Assembly: GCF_014635905.1 (NCBI RefSeq)
Contig: NZ_BMDS01000008.1
Coordinates: forward strand, 1-62,882
DNA: 62,882 bases
DNA from: Limosilactobacillus caviae
Lineage (GTDB): Bacteria > Bacillota > Bacilli > Lactobacillales > Lactobacillaceae
Direction: 5' to 3'
The notes under the pieces are model-generated. The model was not told the origin of the DNA. It was given only the letters and a program-made list of their open reading frames with translations, and did not search any database. This document shows positions 1 through 8,605 of this stretch, in pieces. The translations under genes were made by a program, and so were the position numbers. Each line of letters opens with the position of its first letter. Positions within the stretch are counted from its first letter, which is position 1.

Positions 1-195
1 CCGGCAGCGCCTGAAGCACCAGCTGCGCCAAAGGCAGCAACACCTGCTAAGGCAACGCCAGCTGCTAAGCAAGAAGCTAAGAAGCTACCACAAACTGGTA
101 ACGAAAACAGCAGTTCTGCCGCAGCCCTTGGATTAGCTGCATTAGGATTAACCGGACTTTTGGCTGCTGGAAAGAAGCGTCGGAAAGAAGATTAA
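1..195 (+). CDS. C-terminal end of an LPXTG-anchored surface protein (partial)
   Basis: Only the last 64 codons are inside the window; the frame is open from the first base to TAA at 193-195. The residues visible are an Ala/Pro/Lys-rich stretch typical of a wall-spanning linker, then the sortase motif LPQTG, a short Ser/Ala segment, a hydrophobic helix rich in Leu, Gly and Ala, and a positively charged tail ending KKRRKED. This is the complete sorting signal for sortase A, so the product is almost certainly linked covalently to peptidoglycan. The functional domain lies upstream of the window and cannot be named. A hairpin with a T run about 140 bases downstream may end the transcript. Confidence 0.9.
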   Translation, partial: PAAPEAPAAPKAATPAKATPAAKQEAKKLPQTGNENSSSAAALGLAALGLTGLLAAGKKRRKED

Positions 196-334
196 TAAAA
201 CGTTGAACGGATAAGATAAGCTATGCGGAGAGTTGTGGTTAATTTGAAGATGGTTTATTGCAACGACTTAACAACGTAATGCAATGGATATAGTGGCTTA
301 ACAGATTCATAGCAACAAACTCGAAGCAGAAGAA

Positions 335-368
335 AAAGCTCATGCTAGAAATAGCGTGGGCTTTTTTG
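335..368 (+). terminator. Probable rho-independent terminator after the LPXTG gene
   Basis: AAAGCTCATGCT and AGCGTGGGCTTT pair, with G-T pairs, around a six-base loop and run into a T tract. It lies about 140 bases beyond the LPXTG stop codon with no other gene between. Confidence 0.65.
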
Positions 369-719
369 ATTTTTAAATATTAGGCTAAAATGGATTGTTT
401 GTTATGAAGATGAATAAGGAAAAGTTACTGAATAATTATTAGCAACCGATGATCGAACGATAAAGAGAAATGGCATTTTGACATCACATATGATTAAATC
501 ATCATTTATGTATAGTAGATTTTCATAGAAATAAATTTATAAAAGCACCTTTAAACGTTGATAATATAACAAAAGCGAGTAATCTTTTTAAAAATATTGA
601 TATTTTCTGTTGATAAATGAGTTGAAAAAAACTCTTAAGAGAGTAGAATGACAATTGAAAGTTATTAGTGGCTGCTTTTAGCAATGGCTTATTTGATAGA
701 GCAGCTAGCAAATTATTTA

Positions 720-1490
720 ATCTTTGATGTAACAGTCAGTTTAACCACCTGTTTCATGCAGGAATGGTCGCAACTTGCCAACAGGTGACGACATTCATCT
801 GGACGACAACCGCAGATGGAATGCAGCCTGGTAGTGATCATGTGCAGATTACTACTTATCTCGATGAGTATTCACCTTTTACTTATATTCAAGTGATTTA
901 TTGCATGACTTAACATGACTCTAAGAGATAGTGACAAGTATGCACCAGTTGGTTTGGGACAAGTTCCTTATAAACTGGCGGATATAGACTGTTATAATTA
1001 ATGTATTATAGGCGACCCCCGATGCCTTGGTGTGTTAACTATAATAGTGGTTGTCGCTTGGCTCGACAGTGGTAACAGCTGAGTTATTAAGTATTAGCAA
1101 CAATTTTTGTGCATTGTTTGTTGCAACCACTACTCCCTAATATTTATAAGGTTATGGCCTTATATAACGAGGTATCATGATTTGATGAACAATGCTCAAC
1201 AGATATGTCAAACGGTAGATAATGCTTATAAGAAACCCCCGAATACTTAACTTTAAGCAATAGTAGCAATATCTCCCCCAGATAACTTAAAGATAGCCTA
1301 ATTGCTTTCGCCAACAGCAATAGGCAGAGAATGATTTATAATTCTTATCATATAAGTATGCTACTAGATACTTTTACTGTTCATGACAGTCATGTTAAGC
1401 AGCAGTTCAACAGTACACATAATACTGGTGATACCTAAAAAAGTCGGCACAGAATTACAGCAGTATGGCCAATGTGCTAAGCCAACTGTA
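720..1490 (+). pseudogene. Decayed coding-like sequence, identity unknown
   Basis: The 1.4 kb between the LPXTG gene and the serS leader holds no intact gene. Short open stretches with coding-like composition follow one another in different plus-strand frames. One runs from about 727 to 911 (contains TTFIWTTTADGMQPGSDH), another from about 918 to 1001 (contains KYAPVGLGQVPYKL), and others lie near 1183-1249, 1330-1437 and 1438-1518. Each ends in a stop. This pattern is what an old gene broken by frameshifts and nonsense changes would leave, but chance open frames in AT-rich DNA cannot be excluded. I recognise no family. The region ends in two perfect hairpins, the second a strong terminator. 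Confidence 0.3.
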
Positions 1491-1500
1491 TGTAAGCCGC

Positions 1501-1542
1501 TTGATGATAAGCTTTAATGTTGAATGGTGGACTTATCATCAA
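1501..1542. repeat. Perfect 11-bp inverted repeat
   Basis: TTGATGATAAG at 1501-1511 is exactly complementary to CTTATCATCAA at 1532-1542 with a 20-base loop. No T run follows on either strand, so it is not an ordinary terminator. It sits just before the terminator at 1566. Confidence 0.6.
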
Positions 1543-1565
1543 AGTTAGTTGTGCGTAAACTAACC

Positions 1566-1603
1566 AAAAAAGGATTTTCAGAGATGAAAATCCTTTTTTG
1601 TTT
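1566..1603 (+). terminator. Strong rho-independent terminator
   Basis: A perfect 15-bp stem (AAAAAAGGATTTTCA, loop GAGA, and its complement ending in six Ts) followed by GTTTT. No intact gene lies within 1.3 kb upstream, so it ends either an old transcript of the decayed region or an unannotated small RNA. The symmetric A and T runs would allow function on both strands. Confidence 0.85.
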
Positions 1604-1618
1604 TAAATAAAATTTCAA

Positions 1619-1647
1619 TTGATAAACCAGTAAAAGTGTAATAAGAT
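1619..1647 (+). promoter_or_regulatory. Candidate serS promoter
   Basis: TTGATA at 1619-1624 and TAAGAT at 1642-1647 with 17-base spacing, just upstream of the T-box leader. Confidence 0.45.
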
Positions 1648-1654
1648 AGGTGCA

Positions 1655-1879
1655 AGATAAAAAACACGAATGCATTTCAAGTAAGCCATGAAGAGAGACA
1701 GCGGGTGGTGAGAGCTGTTGGCCGAAACTCCGGTGCAGTTAAGTATGTGGGCGGGTAATTCCGCACGGTTGGGTAGCCGTTATCTACCATGAGGGTGACT
1801 TTTTAGTCAAACTTGGGTGGTACCGCGGAACCAGAGCCATTTCGTCCCAAAATTTAAGGGATGGAGTGGCTCTTTTTAT
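1655..1879 (+). ncRNA. T-box leader of serS
   Basis: The conserved T-box core GGGTGGTACCGCGG lies at about 1814-1827. It is followed by a terminator in which AGAGCCA pairs with TGGCTCT, ending in CTTTTTATTT. Upstream are the stems expected of a compact T-box leader. Uncharged tRNA-Ser would stabilise the antiterminator and allow read-through into serS. A UCC triplet in GAAACTCCGG near 1730 could be the serine specifier, but I have not folded stem I and hold that weakly. Confidence 0.9.
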
Positions 1880-1898
1880 TTACATAGGAGGATTTACG

Positions 1899-3206
1899 AT
1901 GTTAGATATTAAAAAAATTCGTCAAGAACCTGACTTTTATAAGGAAAAATTAGCAACGCGTGGTGTCAAGCCAGAAGAAATTGATGAAGTTATTGCTTTA
2001 GATAAGAAGCGACGTGAATTGCTTCAACAAACAGAAACAATGAAGGCACAGCGGAACGAAGCATCAAAGAAAATTGGTGAAGCTAAGCGCAATGGTGAAT
2101 CTGCAGATGCCGCAATCAAGGAAACCCGTGAACTCGGTGATAAGATCAAGGAGCTAGATGAAGAAGTTGAAGCAAACGATGCAAAACTTCACGATAAGAT
2201 GGCTCACTTGCCAAACGTTCCGCATGAGGGTGTTCCTGTTAGTTTAACTGAAGATGGAGCAGTTGAATTACGAAAAGTTGGTACTGTTCGCAAGTTTGAC
2301 TTTGAACCAAAGCACCACTGGGATATTGGTGAGAATCTCGGTATCTTAGACTTTGACCGTGCTGGAAAAGTATCTGGAGCACGTTTTGTCTACTACCTTG
2401 GTCTCGGTGCTCAATTGGAGCGGGCAGTTTACAACTTTATGTTAGATGAACATATGGCTGATGGTTACACTGAAGTAATTCCGCCATACATTGTTAACGC
2501 CGCTTCCATGTACGGTACTGGTCAATTCCCTAAGTTCAAAGAAGGAGTTTACCAAGTTAACGGCGAAGATATGACCTTGATCCCAACAGCCGAAGTTCCG
2601 TTGACAAACTACTACCGGGGTGAAGTAATCCCAACTGAAGAATTACCGGTTTATGTTACCGCATTAACGCCATGTTTCCGTTCTGAAGCTGGTGCTGCTG
2701 GTCGTGATACTCGTGGATTGATCCGGATGCACCAATTTAATAAGGTTGAAATGGTTAAGTACACTAAACCAGAAAATTCATGGGACGAACTTGAAAAGAT
2801 GACAGCAAATGCTGAAAATATCTTGAAGAAGATTGGTTTACCATACCATGTTATTACTTTAACAACTGGTGATATGAGTTTCACTGCTTCTGAAACCCAT
2901 GACCTTGAACTCTGGATGCCTGCACAAAACAAGTACCGTGAAGTATCAAGCTGTTCAAACTGTTTGGACTTCCAGGCACGGCGGATGCACACCCAATACC
3001 GTGATGAAAACGGTAAGCTGCAATATGTTCACACGCTTAATGGTTCAGGCTTAGCTGTTGGTCGGACAGTTGCTGCTATTTTGGAAAACTACCAAAATGA
3101 AGATGGTTCTGTAACGATTCCAGAAGTCTTAGTACCATACATGCATGGGGTAACTAAGATTACAAAGGAAAACGCCGTACCATTCCGTAATAAGGCCAAC
3201 AAGTAA
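1899..3206 (+). CDS. serS: Serine--tRNA ligase
   Basis: Class II aminoacyl-tRNA synthetase that charges tRNA-Ser in the cytoplasm. The 435-residue product starts [11 protein letters not shown], the usual N-terminus of the family; a GTG 33 bases upstream is in frame but lies inside the T-box terminator. The ATG at 1899 has TAGGAGGATTTACG in front. Residues from about 25 to 110 are charged and helical, matching the coiled-coil arm that grips the long variable arm of the tRNA. Class II motif 2 is visible around TPCFRSEAG and LIRMHQF, and motif 3 at [14 protein letters not shown]. Length is normal. It is controlled by the T-box leader and may be co-transcribed with the small gene 12 bases downstream. 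Confidence 0.97.
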   Translation: MLDIKKIRQEPDFYKEKLATRGVKPEEIDEVIALDKKRRELLQQTETMKAQRNEASKKIGEAKRNGESADAAIKETRELGDKIKELDEEVEANDAKLHDKMAHLPNVPHEGVPVSLTEDGAVELRKVGTVRKFDFEPKHHWDIGENLGILDFDRAGKVSGARFVYYLGLGAQLERAVYNFMLDEHMADGYTEVIPPYIVNAASMYGTGQFPKFKEGVYQVNGEDMTLIPTAEVPLTNYYRGEVIPTEELPVYVTALTPCFRSEAGAAGRDTRGLIRMHQFNKVEMVKYTKPENSWDELEKMTANAENILKKIGLPYHVITLTTGDMSFTASETHDLELWMPAQNKYREVSSCSNCLDFQARRMHTQYRDENGKLQYVHTLNGSGLAVGRTVAAILENYQNEDGSVTIPEVLVPYMHGVTKITKENAVPFRNKANK

Positions 3207-3218
3207 GGAGGAAGTGCA

Positions 3219-3533
3219 ATGCTGATTACAACGACAGAGCGAATTCCCGGACACAATTATGAGGTTATTGGTGAGGTCTTTGGCGTTACCACACAATCAA
3301 AAAACGTATTAAGCAATATTGGAGCAGGTCTAAAAAATATTGTTGGTGGCGAGATTAAGGCTTACACTAACATGTTGCATGAGTCCCGTGAAAAGGCAAT
3401 TGCCCGCATGGTCGCGGAAGCAGAGGACAAGGGTGCCGATGCTGTTGTTATGATGCGCTTTGATTCGGGATCGATTAGCACCGATATGCAGTCTGTTGTT
3501 GCATATGGGACAGCAGTAAAATTTATAGATTAA
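3219..3533 (+). CDS. YbjQ/UPF0145 family protein
   Basis: A 104-residue protein of the YbjQ (DUF74) family. The family signature is clear: an N-terminal [18 protein letters not shown] strand region, a central segment around [18 protein letters not shown], and a C-terminal [12 protein letters not shown] motif ending in a small hydrophobic strand. Members form small symmetric oligomers and have been proposed to bind heavy metals, but no firm biochemical role is known. No membrane segment or signal peptide is present. It begins 12 bases after the serS stop with AAGGAGG as ribosome binding site and is followed by a terminator, so it probably shares the serS transcript; a functional link to seryl-tRNA synthesis is not implied. 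Confidence 0.88.
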   Translation: MLITTTERIPGHNYEVIGEVFGVTTQSKNVLSNIGAGLKNIVGGEIKAYTNMLHESREKAIARMVAEAEDKGADAVVMMRFDSGSISTDMQSVVAYGTAVKFID

Positions 3534-3538
3534 AAAGA

Positions 3539-3577
3539 TGAAGCAGGAGAAAATTTTGTTTTCCCTGCTTCTTTTTT
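3539..3577 (+). terminator. Terminator after the serS-ybjQ unit
   Basis: GAAGCAGG pairs with CCTGCTTC, extended by GAAAA/TTTTC, followed by six Ts. Confidence 0.85.
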
Positions 3578-3784
3578 AAATAGAAAATTCTCATAAACTA
3601 ATTAGATACTATCAAAATCACTTAATAAAATTAACCATAATTAGTAACTGACTTTTGCTTTTTCTTGTTTAAACCGCTGTCACCTTTGATAAACACATAG
3701 TTTGCCGAAGATTATTTATTTTACTGCTTTGCAATGCTAAAGTATTACCAAGGTTAAAATTTGATTAAAAAGGAGTCGGTATAG

Positions 3785-5248
3785 ATGCAAAGCAGCAAGT
3801 GGAAAAACATGATCATCACCATTGTTGCAGTTCTTGGAATTGTAGTCGGGTGGGAAATGGTCAAACCTCAGCAGGTGTCTGCCGACGAACCAACGTATAC
3901 ATTTGCAACTAATAATACGTTTGAACCATTTGAAATTCAGGATAGTAAAGGTGGCTATTCTGGTAAAAATCCTGGAATCGAAATTGAAATGCTTAAGAAG
4001 ATTGCTAAGCATGAACACTTTAAGTATGAGTTAAAGCCAATGAGTTTTAACGGCGATTTGCAAGCACTTGAATCAGGACAGGTTGATGCGGTAATTGCCG
4101 GAATGAGTGTTACCGATGAACGAAAAGAAAAATATGACTTTTCAACTCCTTACTATACTGATGGGGTAGAAATGGCGGTTGCAAAAGACAGTAACATCAA
4201 GTCGATGAAGCAATTGAAGGGTAAGACTGTTTCTGCTAAGTCGGGTACGAGTGCGGCCTTATTCTTAAAGAAGAATCAAAAGAAGTATGGTTATAAGATC
4301 CGGTACTTTGATTCATCTAACACAATGTGGAATGACGTAAAAACAGGAAATACAGTTGCGACCTTTGATGATGGCCCTGTTCTTGAATATGGTATTAAAG
4401 AAGGGGTACCGCTTAAGATTGTGACGAAGAAGCCAATTGATGCTCAGCCGGTTGCGGTTGGATTCCAAAAGGGTAAGAACCTTGCATTACAAAAGAAGAT
4501 GAATGACGGAATCAAGTGGCTAAAAGATACTGGTCAAATGGATAAAATCATTGATAAGTACACTAAGAGCGATAGTACGACAAAGAGCAGTGCAACTGAT
4601 CGGACAATCTTAGGCTTGATCAAGGCTAATTATCCAGCATTGCTTCGTGGGTTATGGATGACAATTGAATTAACCGTTGTCGGCATTATTTTTGCGATGA
4701 TTTTTGGTGTAATCCTTGGTGTATTAGGAATTGTTCAAAACAAATTTGCTAATGCAGTTTCAAGTGTCCTCATTTATATTTTCCGGGGAATCCCAATGAT
4801 CGTTCTTGCATTCTTTATTTATATGGGAGTTCCAAATGTGATTGGTCATAAAGTTCCGCTATTCTTAGCTGGGATTTTGACGTTGACCTTTGACGAAGGG
4901 GCCTATATCGGAGCGATCGTTAAGGGTGGATTTGAATCGGTTAATATCGGTCAATGGGAAGCTGCACGGAGTCTCGGATTGCCATATAGTAAAGCGCTAA
5001 TTAAAGTTATTGCACCCCAAGGATTTAAATTGATGATTCCTTCATTGGTTAACCAATTTATTATCACGTTAAAAGATACATCTATTCTTTCCGCAATTGG
5101 TGTTATGGAATTAACCCAGACAGGGACTGTTATCATTTCCCAAAACATGGAAGGGTTTAAGATGTGGTTAATCATTGGGACGATGTACATTATTATCATT
5201 ACATTATTGACTTGGTTATCAAACTACGTACAAAAGAGGATGGCTTAA
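3785..5248 (+). CDS. Glutamine/polar amino acid ABC transporter, fused substrate-binding and permease protein
   Basis: A single chain combining a periplasmic-type binding domain with the membrane channel of a polar amino acid importer, as in lactic acid bacterial GlnP. Residues about 11-27 form a hydrophobic signal segment ending VSADE, without a lipobox cysteine, so the domain is held by the fused permease. Residues about 36-265 are one type 3 solute-binding domain ([14 protein letters not shown] near its start). After a Ser/Thr linker, about 285-485 carry the permease helices and the EAA loop [20 protein letters not shown] that docks with the ATPase. Lactococcal GlnP has two binding domains; this has one. 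The ATPase gene begins two bases after the stop. Substrate is inferred, not proven. Confidence 0.92.
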   Translation: MQSSKWKNMIITIVAVLGIVVGWEMVKPQQVSADEPTYTFATNNTFEPFEIQDSKGGYSGKNPGIEIEMLKKIAKHEHFKYELKPMSFNGDLQALESGQVDAVIAGMSVTDERKEKYDFSTPYYTDGVEMAVAKDSNIKSMKQLKGKTVSAKSGTSAALFLKKNQKKYGYKIRYFDSSNTMWNDVKTGNTVATFDDGPVLEYGIKEGVPLKIVTKKPIDAQPVAVGFQKGKNLALQKKMNDGIKWLKDTGQMDKIIDKYTKSDSTTKSSATDRTILGLIKANYPALLRGLWMTIELTVVGIIFAMIFGVILGVLGIVQNKFANAVSSVLIYIFRGIPMIVLAFFIYMGVPNVIGHKVPLFLAGILTLTFDEGAYIGAIVKGGFESVNIGQWEAARSLGLPYSKALIKVIAPQGFKLMIPSLVNQFIITLKDTSILSAIGVMELTQTGTVIISQNMEGFKMWLIIGTMYIIIITLLTWLSNYVQKRMA

Positions 5249-5249
5249 T

Positions 5250-5993
5250 ATGGATAAACACTATAAAGTACAAGTAAAAGATCTCCACAAAAGTTATGGA
5301 AACAACGAGGTACTTAAAGGAATTAACCTTAATGTTAAACCAAATGAAGTTGTATGCATGATTGGGCCATCAGGATCCGGGAAAAGTACCTTTTTACGCT
5401 GTATTAATAAACTAGAGGAACCAAATAGCGGTCACATTTATGTGGATGGTTATGATATTGCGGATCCGCAAGTGAACATTAATAAAGTGCGGGAAAATAT
5501 TGGAATGGTCTTTCAGCATTTTAACTTATTTCCTAATATGAACGTGCTAGAGAACATCATTCTTGCGCCTGTTCAACTAGGTAAGATGACTAAAGATGAG
5601 GCAGAAAAGGCAGCAATGCACTATCTGGACCTCGTTGGCCTTGCTGATAAAGCTAATGCTGATCCTACTAAATTATCAGGTGGACAGCAGCAACGGGTTG
5701 CTATTGCGCGGGCATTAGCGATGAAACCGGATGTGATGCTATTCGATGAGCCTACGAGTGCGTTAGACCCGGAAATGGTTGGTGATGTGTTAGGAGTTAT
5801 GAAACGTCTAGCACAGGAAGGGATGACCATGATTGTGGTTACGCATGAGATGGGATTTGCTAAGCAGGTTGCTGATCGAGTAGTCTTTTTCCACGATGGT
5901 GATATTCGTGAACAAGGAACGCCAGAGGAGATTTTTGATAATCCTCAGCATCCTGATACAAAGAATTTCTTAGATAAAGTACTAAATGTTTAG
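5250..5993 (+). CDS. glnQ: Polar amino acid ABC transporter ATP-binding protein
   Basis: The 247-residue ATPase that drives the importer encoded just upstream; the two genes are two bases apart and surely co-transcribed. Walker A is GPSGSGKST at about residues 39-47, the Q-loop lies around [13 protein letters not shown], the ABC signature is LSGGQQQR, Walker B is [12 protein letters not shown], and the switch histidine is in VVTHE. All catalytic residues are present and length is normal for the GlnQ/HisP group. It acts as a dimer on the cytoplasmic face of the permease. Which amino acid is carried cannot be read from the ATPase. Confidence 0.95.
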   Translation: MDKHYKVQVKDLHKSYGNNEVLKGINLNVKPNEVVCMIGPSGSGKSTFLRCINKLEEPNSGHIYVDGYDIADPQVNINKVRENIGMVFQHFNLFPNMNVLENIILAPVQLGKMTKDEAEKAAMHYLDLVGLADKANADPTKLSGGQQQRVAIARALAMKPDVMLFDEPTSALDPEMVGDVLGVMKRLAQEGMTMIVVTHEMGFAKQVADRVVFFHDGDIREQGTPEEIFDNPQHPDTKNFLDKVLNV

Positions 5994-6021
5994 TTATCAT
6001 TTGACCATTAGTAATTTAAAT

Positions 6022-6049
6022 TTGACAAAGCTAATATTATCATTATAAT
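6022..6049 (+). promoter_or_regulatory. Promoter of the T-box-controlled permease
   Basis: TTGACA at 6022-6027 and TATAAT at 6044-6049 with 16-base spacing, close to consensus, placing the transcript start near 6056 at the head of the T-box leader. Confidence 0.75.
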
Positions 6050-6055
6050 AATGAG

Positions 6056-6248
6056 TAACTTTTAATAATTGGTTAACAGAGAATCCAGTATTTGCTGAAA
6101 ACTGGATCCAATTAAATGGCATGAACGTTTAAAATGGAGTGGTTTCCTTATCGACTGAGAGGTAGCTTGTTATAACGAGCTATAAAGATGGGTGGAACCG
6201 CGTTTAAAAACGTCCCTGGTAGTTTAATTGCCAGGGGCGTTTTTATTT
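6056..6248 (+). ncRNA. T-box leader of an amino acid permease gene
   Basis: The T-box core GGGTGGAACCGCG is at 6190-6202 and is followed by a terminator in which ACGTCCCTGG pairs with CCAGGGGCGT and runs into TTTTATTT. Near the 5' end, AATTGG and ATCCAGT pair with ACTGGAT and CCAATT to make a short nested stem. The leader is only about 190 bases, so stem I looks compact. I could not assign a specifier codon, so the amino acid sensed is unknown. Confidence 0.85.
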
Positions 6249-6295
6249 GTTTAAGAAAACGTTTTTGTTACTAAATAATTTTAAGGAGGCATATT

Positions 6296-7651
6296 ATGGA
6301 CGAAAAACAACAGCAGAAGTTGGAACGATCACTTAAAAGTCGTCACGTAACGATGATTGCGATTGGTGGTGCAATTGGGACTGGTCTTTTCCTTGGGTCA
6401 GGAACTGCAATTCACCAAGCAGGGCCGTCCATCATTCTTTCGTACCTAATCGTCGGGATCTTTTGCTTCTTTATGATGCGAGCATTAGGAGAGCTGATTT
6501 TAGCTGATACGACGAAACATTCATTTATTGACTCAGTTAAAGATTACTTGGGTGACCGGATGGAATTTGTGGCTGGTTGGATGTACTGGGCATGTTGGTT
6601 AACGTTGGCGATGGCTGATTTGACCGCTACAGGAATCTATTTGAAATACTGGTTCCCTAATTTACCACAATGGGTAGGGCCGTTAGTTATTGTTATCTTA
6701 TTAATGCTTGTTAATATGGTTAATGTTGGACTGTTTGGAGAGCTGGAAAGTTGGTTCTCAATGATTAAGGTAATTGCAATCCTGGCATTAATTGCGGTAG
6801 GGGTTATTTTACTTGTAATGCACGGTCACGTTGAAGGACGGCCGGTTACTCTTTCAAACCTGGTTAATCAGGGCGGCTTTTTCCCGACAGGTCCAATGGG
6901 CTTTTTGATGTCATTTCAAATGGTTGTGTTTGCCTTTGTTGGGATTGAGATGGTTGGTCTGACTGCTGGAGAAACAAAGAACCCAGAGAAGGATATCCCT
7001 AAAGCAATTAACACCTTGCCTGTGCGAATCGGTTTATTTTACATTGGTTCAATGATCGCTTTGATGTCAATCTATCCATGGTTCCAAGTTAAGACGACTT
7101 CAAGTCCGTTTGTGCAAGTATTTGCAGCGATTGGTGTTCCAGGGGCAGCAGCGATTCTTAACTTTGTCGTATTGACAGCCGCAATGTCTGCAACGAACAG
7201 TGCAATTTTTAGTACTAGTCGTTCCCTTTACTCACTTTCTCGAAGCGGCAACGCGCCAAAACGCTTTGGAGAGTTAAGCGCAAAGGCAGTGCCTAACCAT
7301 GCTTTAACTTTCTCTTCGCTAATCCTTTTCATTACCGTTATCTTGAATTACATTATGCCAGCGGGAATCTTTGATGTAATTGCTGGGATTTCTACAATTA
7401 CTTTTATTTTTACATGGATTATTATCCTCGTTGCTCATATTAAATATCGGCAACAGAATCCAAAGGGTGTTAAGGGATTCGGAATGCCCGGTTATCCAAT
7501 TACTAGCTGGATAACAATTATTTTCTTCCTAGCAGTATTGGTAATTCTTTTGTTCATTGATTCAACTAGAATTCCGCTAATTCTTTCGATTATCATCTTT
7601 GCCTTGCTTGCATATGGCTATGGATTTTTGAAAAAGAAGAAGGAAAATTAG
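6296..7651 (+). CDS. Amino acid permease, APC superfamily (AAT family)
   Basis: A 451-residue cytoplasmic membrane protein with about twelve hydrophobic segments. The family hallmark GGAIGTGLFLGSG is in the first helix (about residues 25-37), and ETKNPEKDIPKAIN, typical of the AAT branch, lies in the loop after helix 6. These proteins import amino acids with protons. The T-box in front means expression rises when one particular tRNA is uncharged, so the substrate is likely that tRNA's amino acid. Sequence alone does not say which: relatives carry lysine, aromatic residues, serine, alanine or glycine. The start follows AAGGAGG at a good distance, and a terminator closes the unit immediately downstream. 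Confidence 0.9.
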   Translation: MDEKQQQKLERSLKSRHVTMIAIGGAIGTGLFLGSGTAIHQAGPSIILSYLIVGIFCFFMMRALGELILADTTKHSFIDSVKDYLGDRMEFVAGWMYWACWLTLAMADLTATGIYLKYWFPNLPQWVGPLVIVILLMLVNMVNVGLFGELESWFSMIKVIAILALIAVGVILLVMHGHVEGRPVTLSNLVNQGGFFPTGPMGFLMSFQMVVFAFVGIEMVGLTAGETKNPEKDIPKAINTLPVRIGLFYIGSMIALMSIYPWFQVKTTSSPFVQVFAAIGVPGAAAILNFVVLTAAMSATNSAIFSTSRSLYSLSRSGNAPKRFGELSAKAVPNHALTFSSLILFITVILNYIMPAGIFDVIAGISTITFIFTWIIILVAHIKYRQQNPKGVKGFGMPGYPITSWITIIFFLAVLVILLFIDSTRIPLILSIIIFALLAYGYGFLKKKKEN

Positions 7652-7658
7652 AATATGT

Positions 7659-7692
7659 AAAAAAGCTGAAATTTATTTTCGGCTTTTTTCTT
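7659..7692 (+). terminator. Terminator after the permease gene
   Basis: AAAAAAGCTGAAA pairs with TTTTCGGCTTTTTT around a short loop, directly after the stop codon. Confidence 0.85.
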
Positions 7693-8113
7693 TTGCATTT
7701 AATAATTATTAGTTTAAGAGATAAGTATAAAGTAATAAAAAGCTCCCTTTTGTTTAATAACTAGAGGCGGTCTAAATGCCGTCGTTACGCGGTTTGATTG
7801 CTATTTAAAACGCAAAATATTATACTGAAAGTGTGGAAAGATAGAAGGCCGAATTTAACAAACATCTTCTCATAATAAAACTACTTTGAAGTACGTTAAT
7901 TAGACTTTTTGCATGAAAATTACCAACACCCCACTCCACATGAAACGCTTTAGTTTCCGTAAAAAGTATGTTAGCTAAAAGTAATTAGTGGCCATATCTA
8001 CAACAAACCTATAATGATAAGCTTAAGTTCCTCGTATTAAGCAGATAGATAAGTTACCATAATAAACTAGAAAAAATAATAACTGGCCTTTCTTCCCACT
8101 TCCATATGGATGA

Positions 8114-8152
8114 GAAGCTCGGAATGTTATTCCGATAAACATTCCGGGCTTC
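8114..8152. repeat. 15-bp inverted repeat
   Basis: GAAGCTCGGAATGTT at 8114-8128 pairs with AACATTCCGGGCTTC at 8138-8152 with one G-T position and a nine-base loop. There is no T run right after it, so a terminator role is doubtful. Confidence 0.55.
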
Positions 8153-8180
8153 CGTCAGTTTAAAGGCATAATAATGATAT

Positions 8181-8194
8181 ATTCCCCGGGAAAT
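8181..8194. promoter_or_regulatory. Candidate Noc-binding site
   Basis: ATTCCCCGGGAAAT differs at one base from ATTTCCCGGGAAAT, the site known for Bacillus subtilis Noc. A noc gene lies 4.6 kb away and two further one-mismatch copies occur in this window. Confidence 0.6.
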
Positions 8195-8278
8195 GTCTTC
8201 TTAGTGAAAGCGGAATTTATTTCAAATTATGGTCGAACAATTGCTCAAAATTAAATAACTAAGTATAATAGAAAAACC

Positions 8279-8350
8279 TTGGCAGGGGCGACGGAGAGAC
8301 ACACGGTGACCGCGATTCACCGCTGATGCTTCTCCGTTTCTTTTTGCCAA
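8279..8350 (+). ncRNA. Three-tier structured RNA element upstream of nupC, class unknown
   Basis: Three nested helices are visible: TTGGCA (8279-8284) with TGCCAA (8345-8350), ACGGAGA (8291-8297) with TCTCCGT (8331-8337), and CGGTGA (8304-8309) with TCACCG (8317-8322). The internal loops between them are asymmetric. A run TTTCTTTTT follows the middle helix as in a terminator. The closing strand TGCCAA is also part of the next inverted repeat (8341-8382), so the two structures exclude each other. I recognise no known riboswitch class. Confidence 0.4.
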
Positions 8351-8382
8351 CATATGATAACGCTTTCATATGTTGGCAAAAA
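8341..8382. repeat. Perfect 17-bp inverted repeat enclosing a cre site
   Basis: The 17 bases at 8341-8357 (beginning TTTTTGCCAACATATGA) are the exact complement of 8366-8382, with an eight-base loop. The A/T runs at both ends would allow termination on either strand. The centre is a CcpA site. Confidence 0.75.
8354..8368 (-). promoter_or_regulatory. cre (CcpA) site upstream of nupC
   Basis: Read on the minus strand, ATGAAAGCGTTATCA fits the catabolite-responsive element consensus WTGNAANCGNWNNCW at every position. It lies at the tip of the inverted repeat, about 240 bases before nupC, and suggests glucose repression of nucleoside uptake. Confidence 0.75.
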
Positions 8383-8605
8383 ACTTTGTGAAATTTTAAA
8401 AGCGTAAAAAGGTAATCAAACTAGTGAATTGTAATATTATCCTGATAAAAAATAATGGAAATTCACAAATTGTCAATTAAACAGCGCTTTACAGGAATGA
8501 AATTTAAAGATATTCTTAAGTAGTTAACTCGCCACAAATGCAATTATTTTATCTTAGTTTGGAACGGCCGTTAACGAATATTCTATTTAAGGAGGGTACA
8601 CAGCC

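Larger units (their letters stand above)
7693..8278. other. Gene-poor spacer with hairpins
   Basis: No convincing gene on either strand. A short open stretch near 7912-7980 (LHMKRFSFRKKYVS before a stop) could be a remnant but is not recognisable. A long imperfect hairpin lies at 8114-8152 and a candidate Noc-binding palindrome at 8181-8194. The rest is AT-rich and shows no other structure by eye. Confidence 0.5.

Noticed and set aside
523-711. Minus-strand open frame of 62 codons
   Set aside because: No ribosome binding site, no recognisable family, and it lies in AT-rich decayed sequence.
2651-2992. Open frame antisense to serS
   Set aside because: Lies completely within a conserved gene and has no independent signals; the same applies to the long antisense frames in nupC (8935-9483), rsmG (12219-12764) and others.
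7912-7980. Transposase remnant in the spacer before nupC
   Set aside because: The open stretch is too short and matches no family I can name; no terminal repeats are visible.
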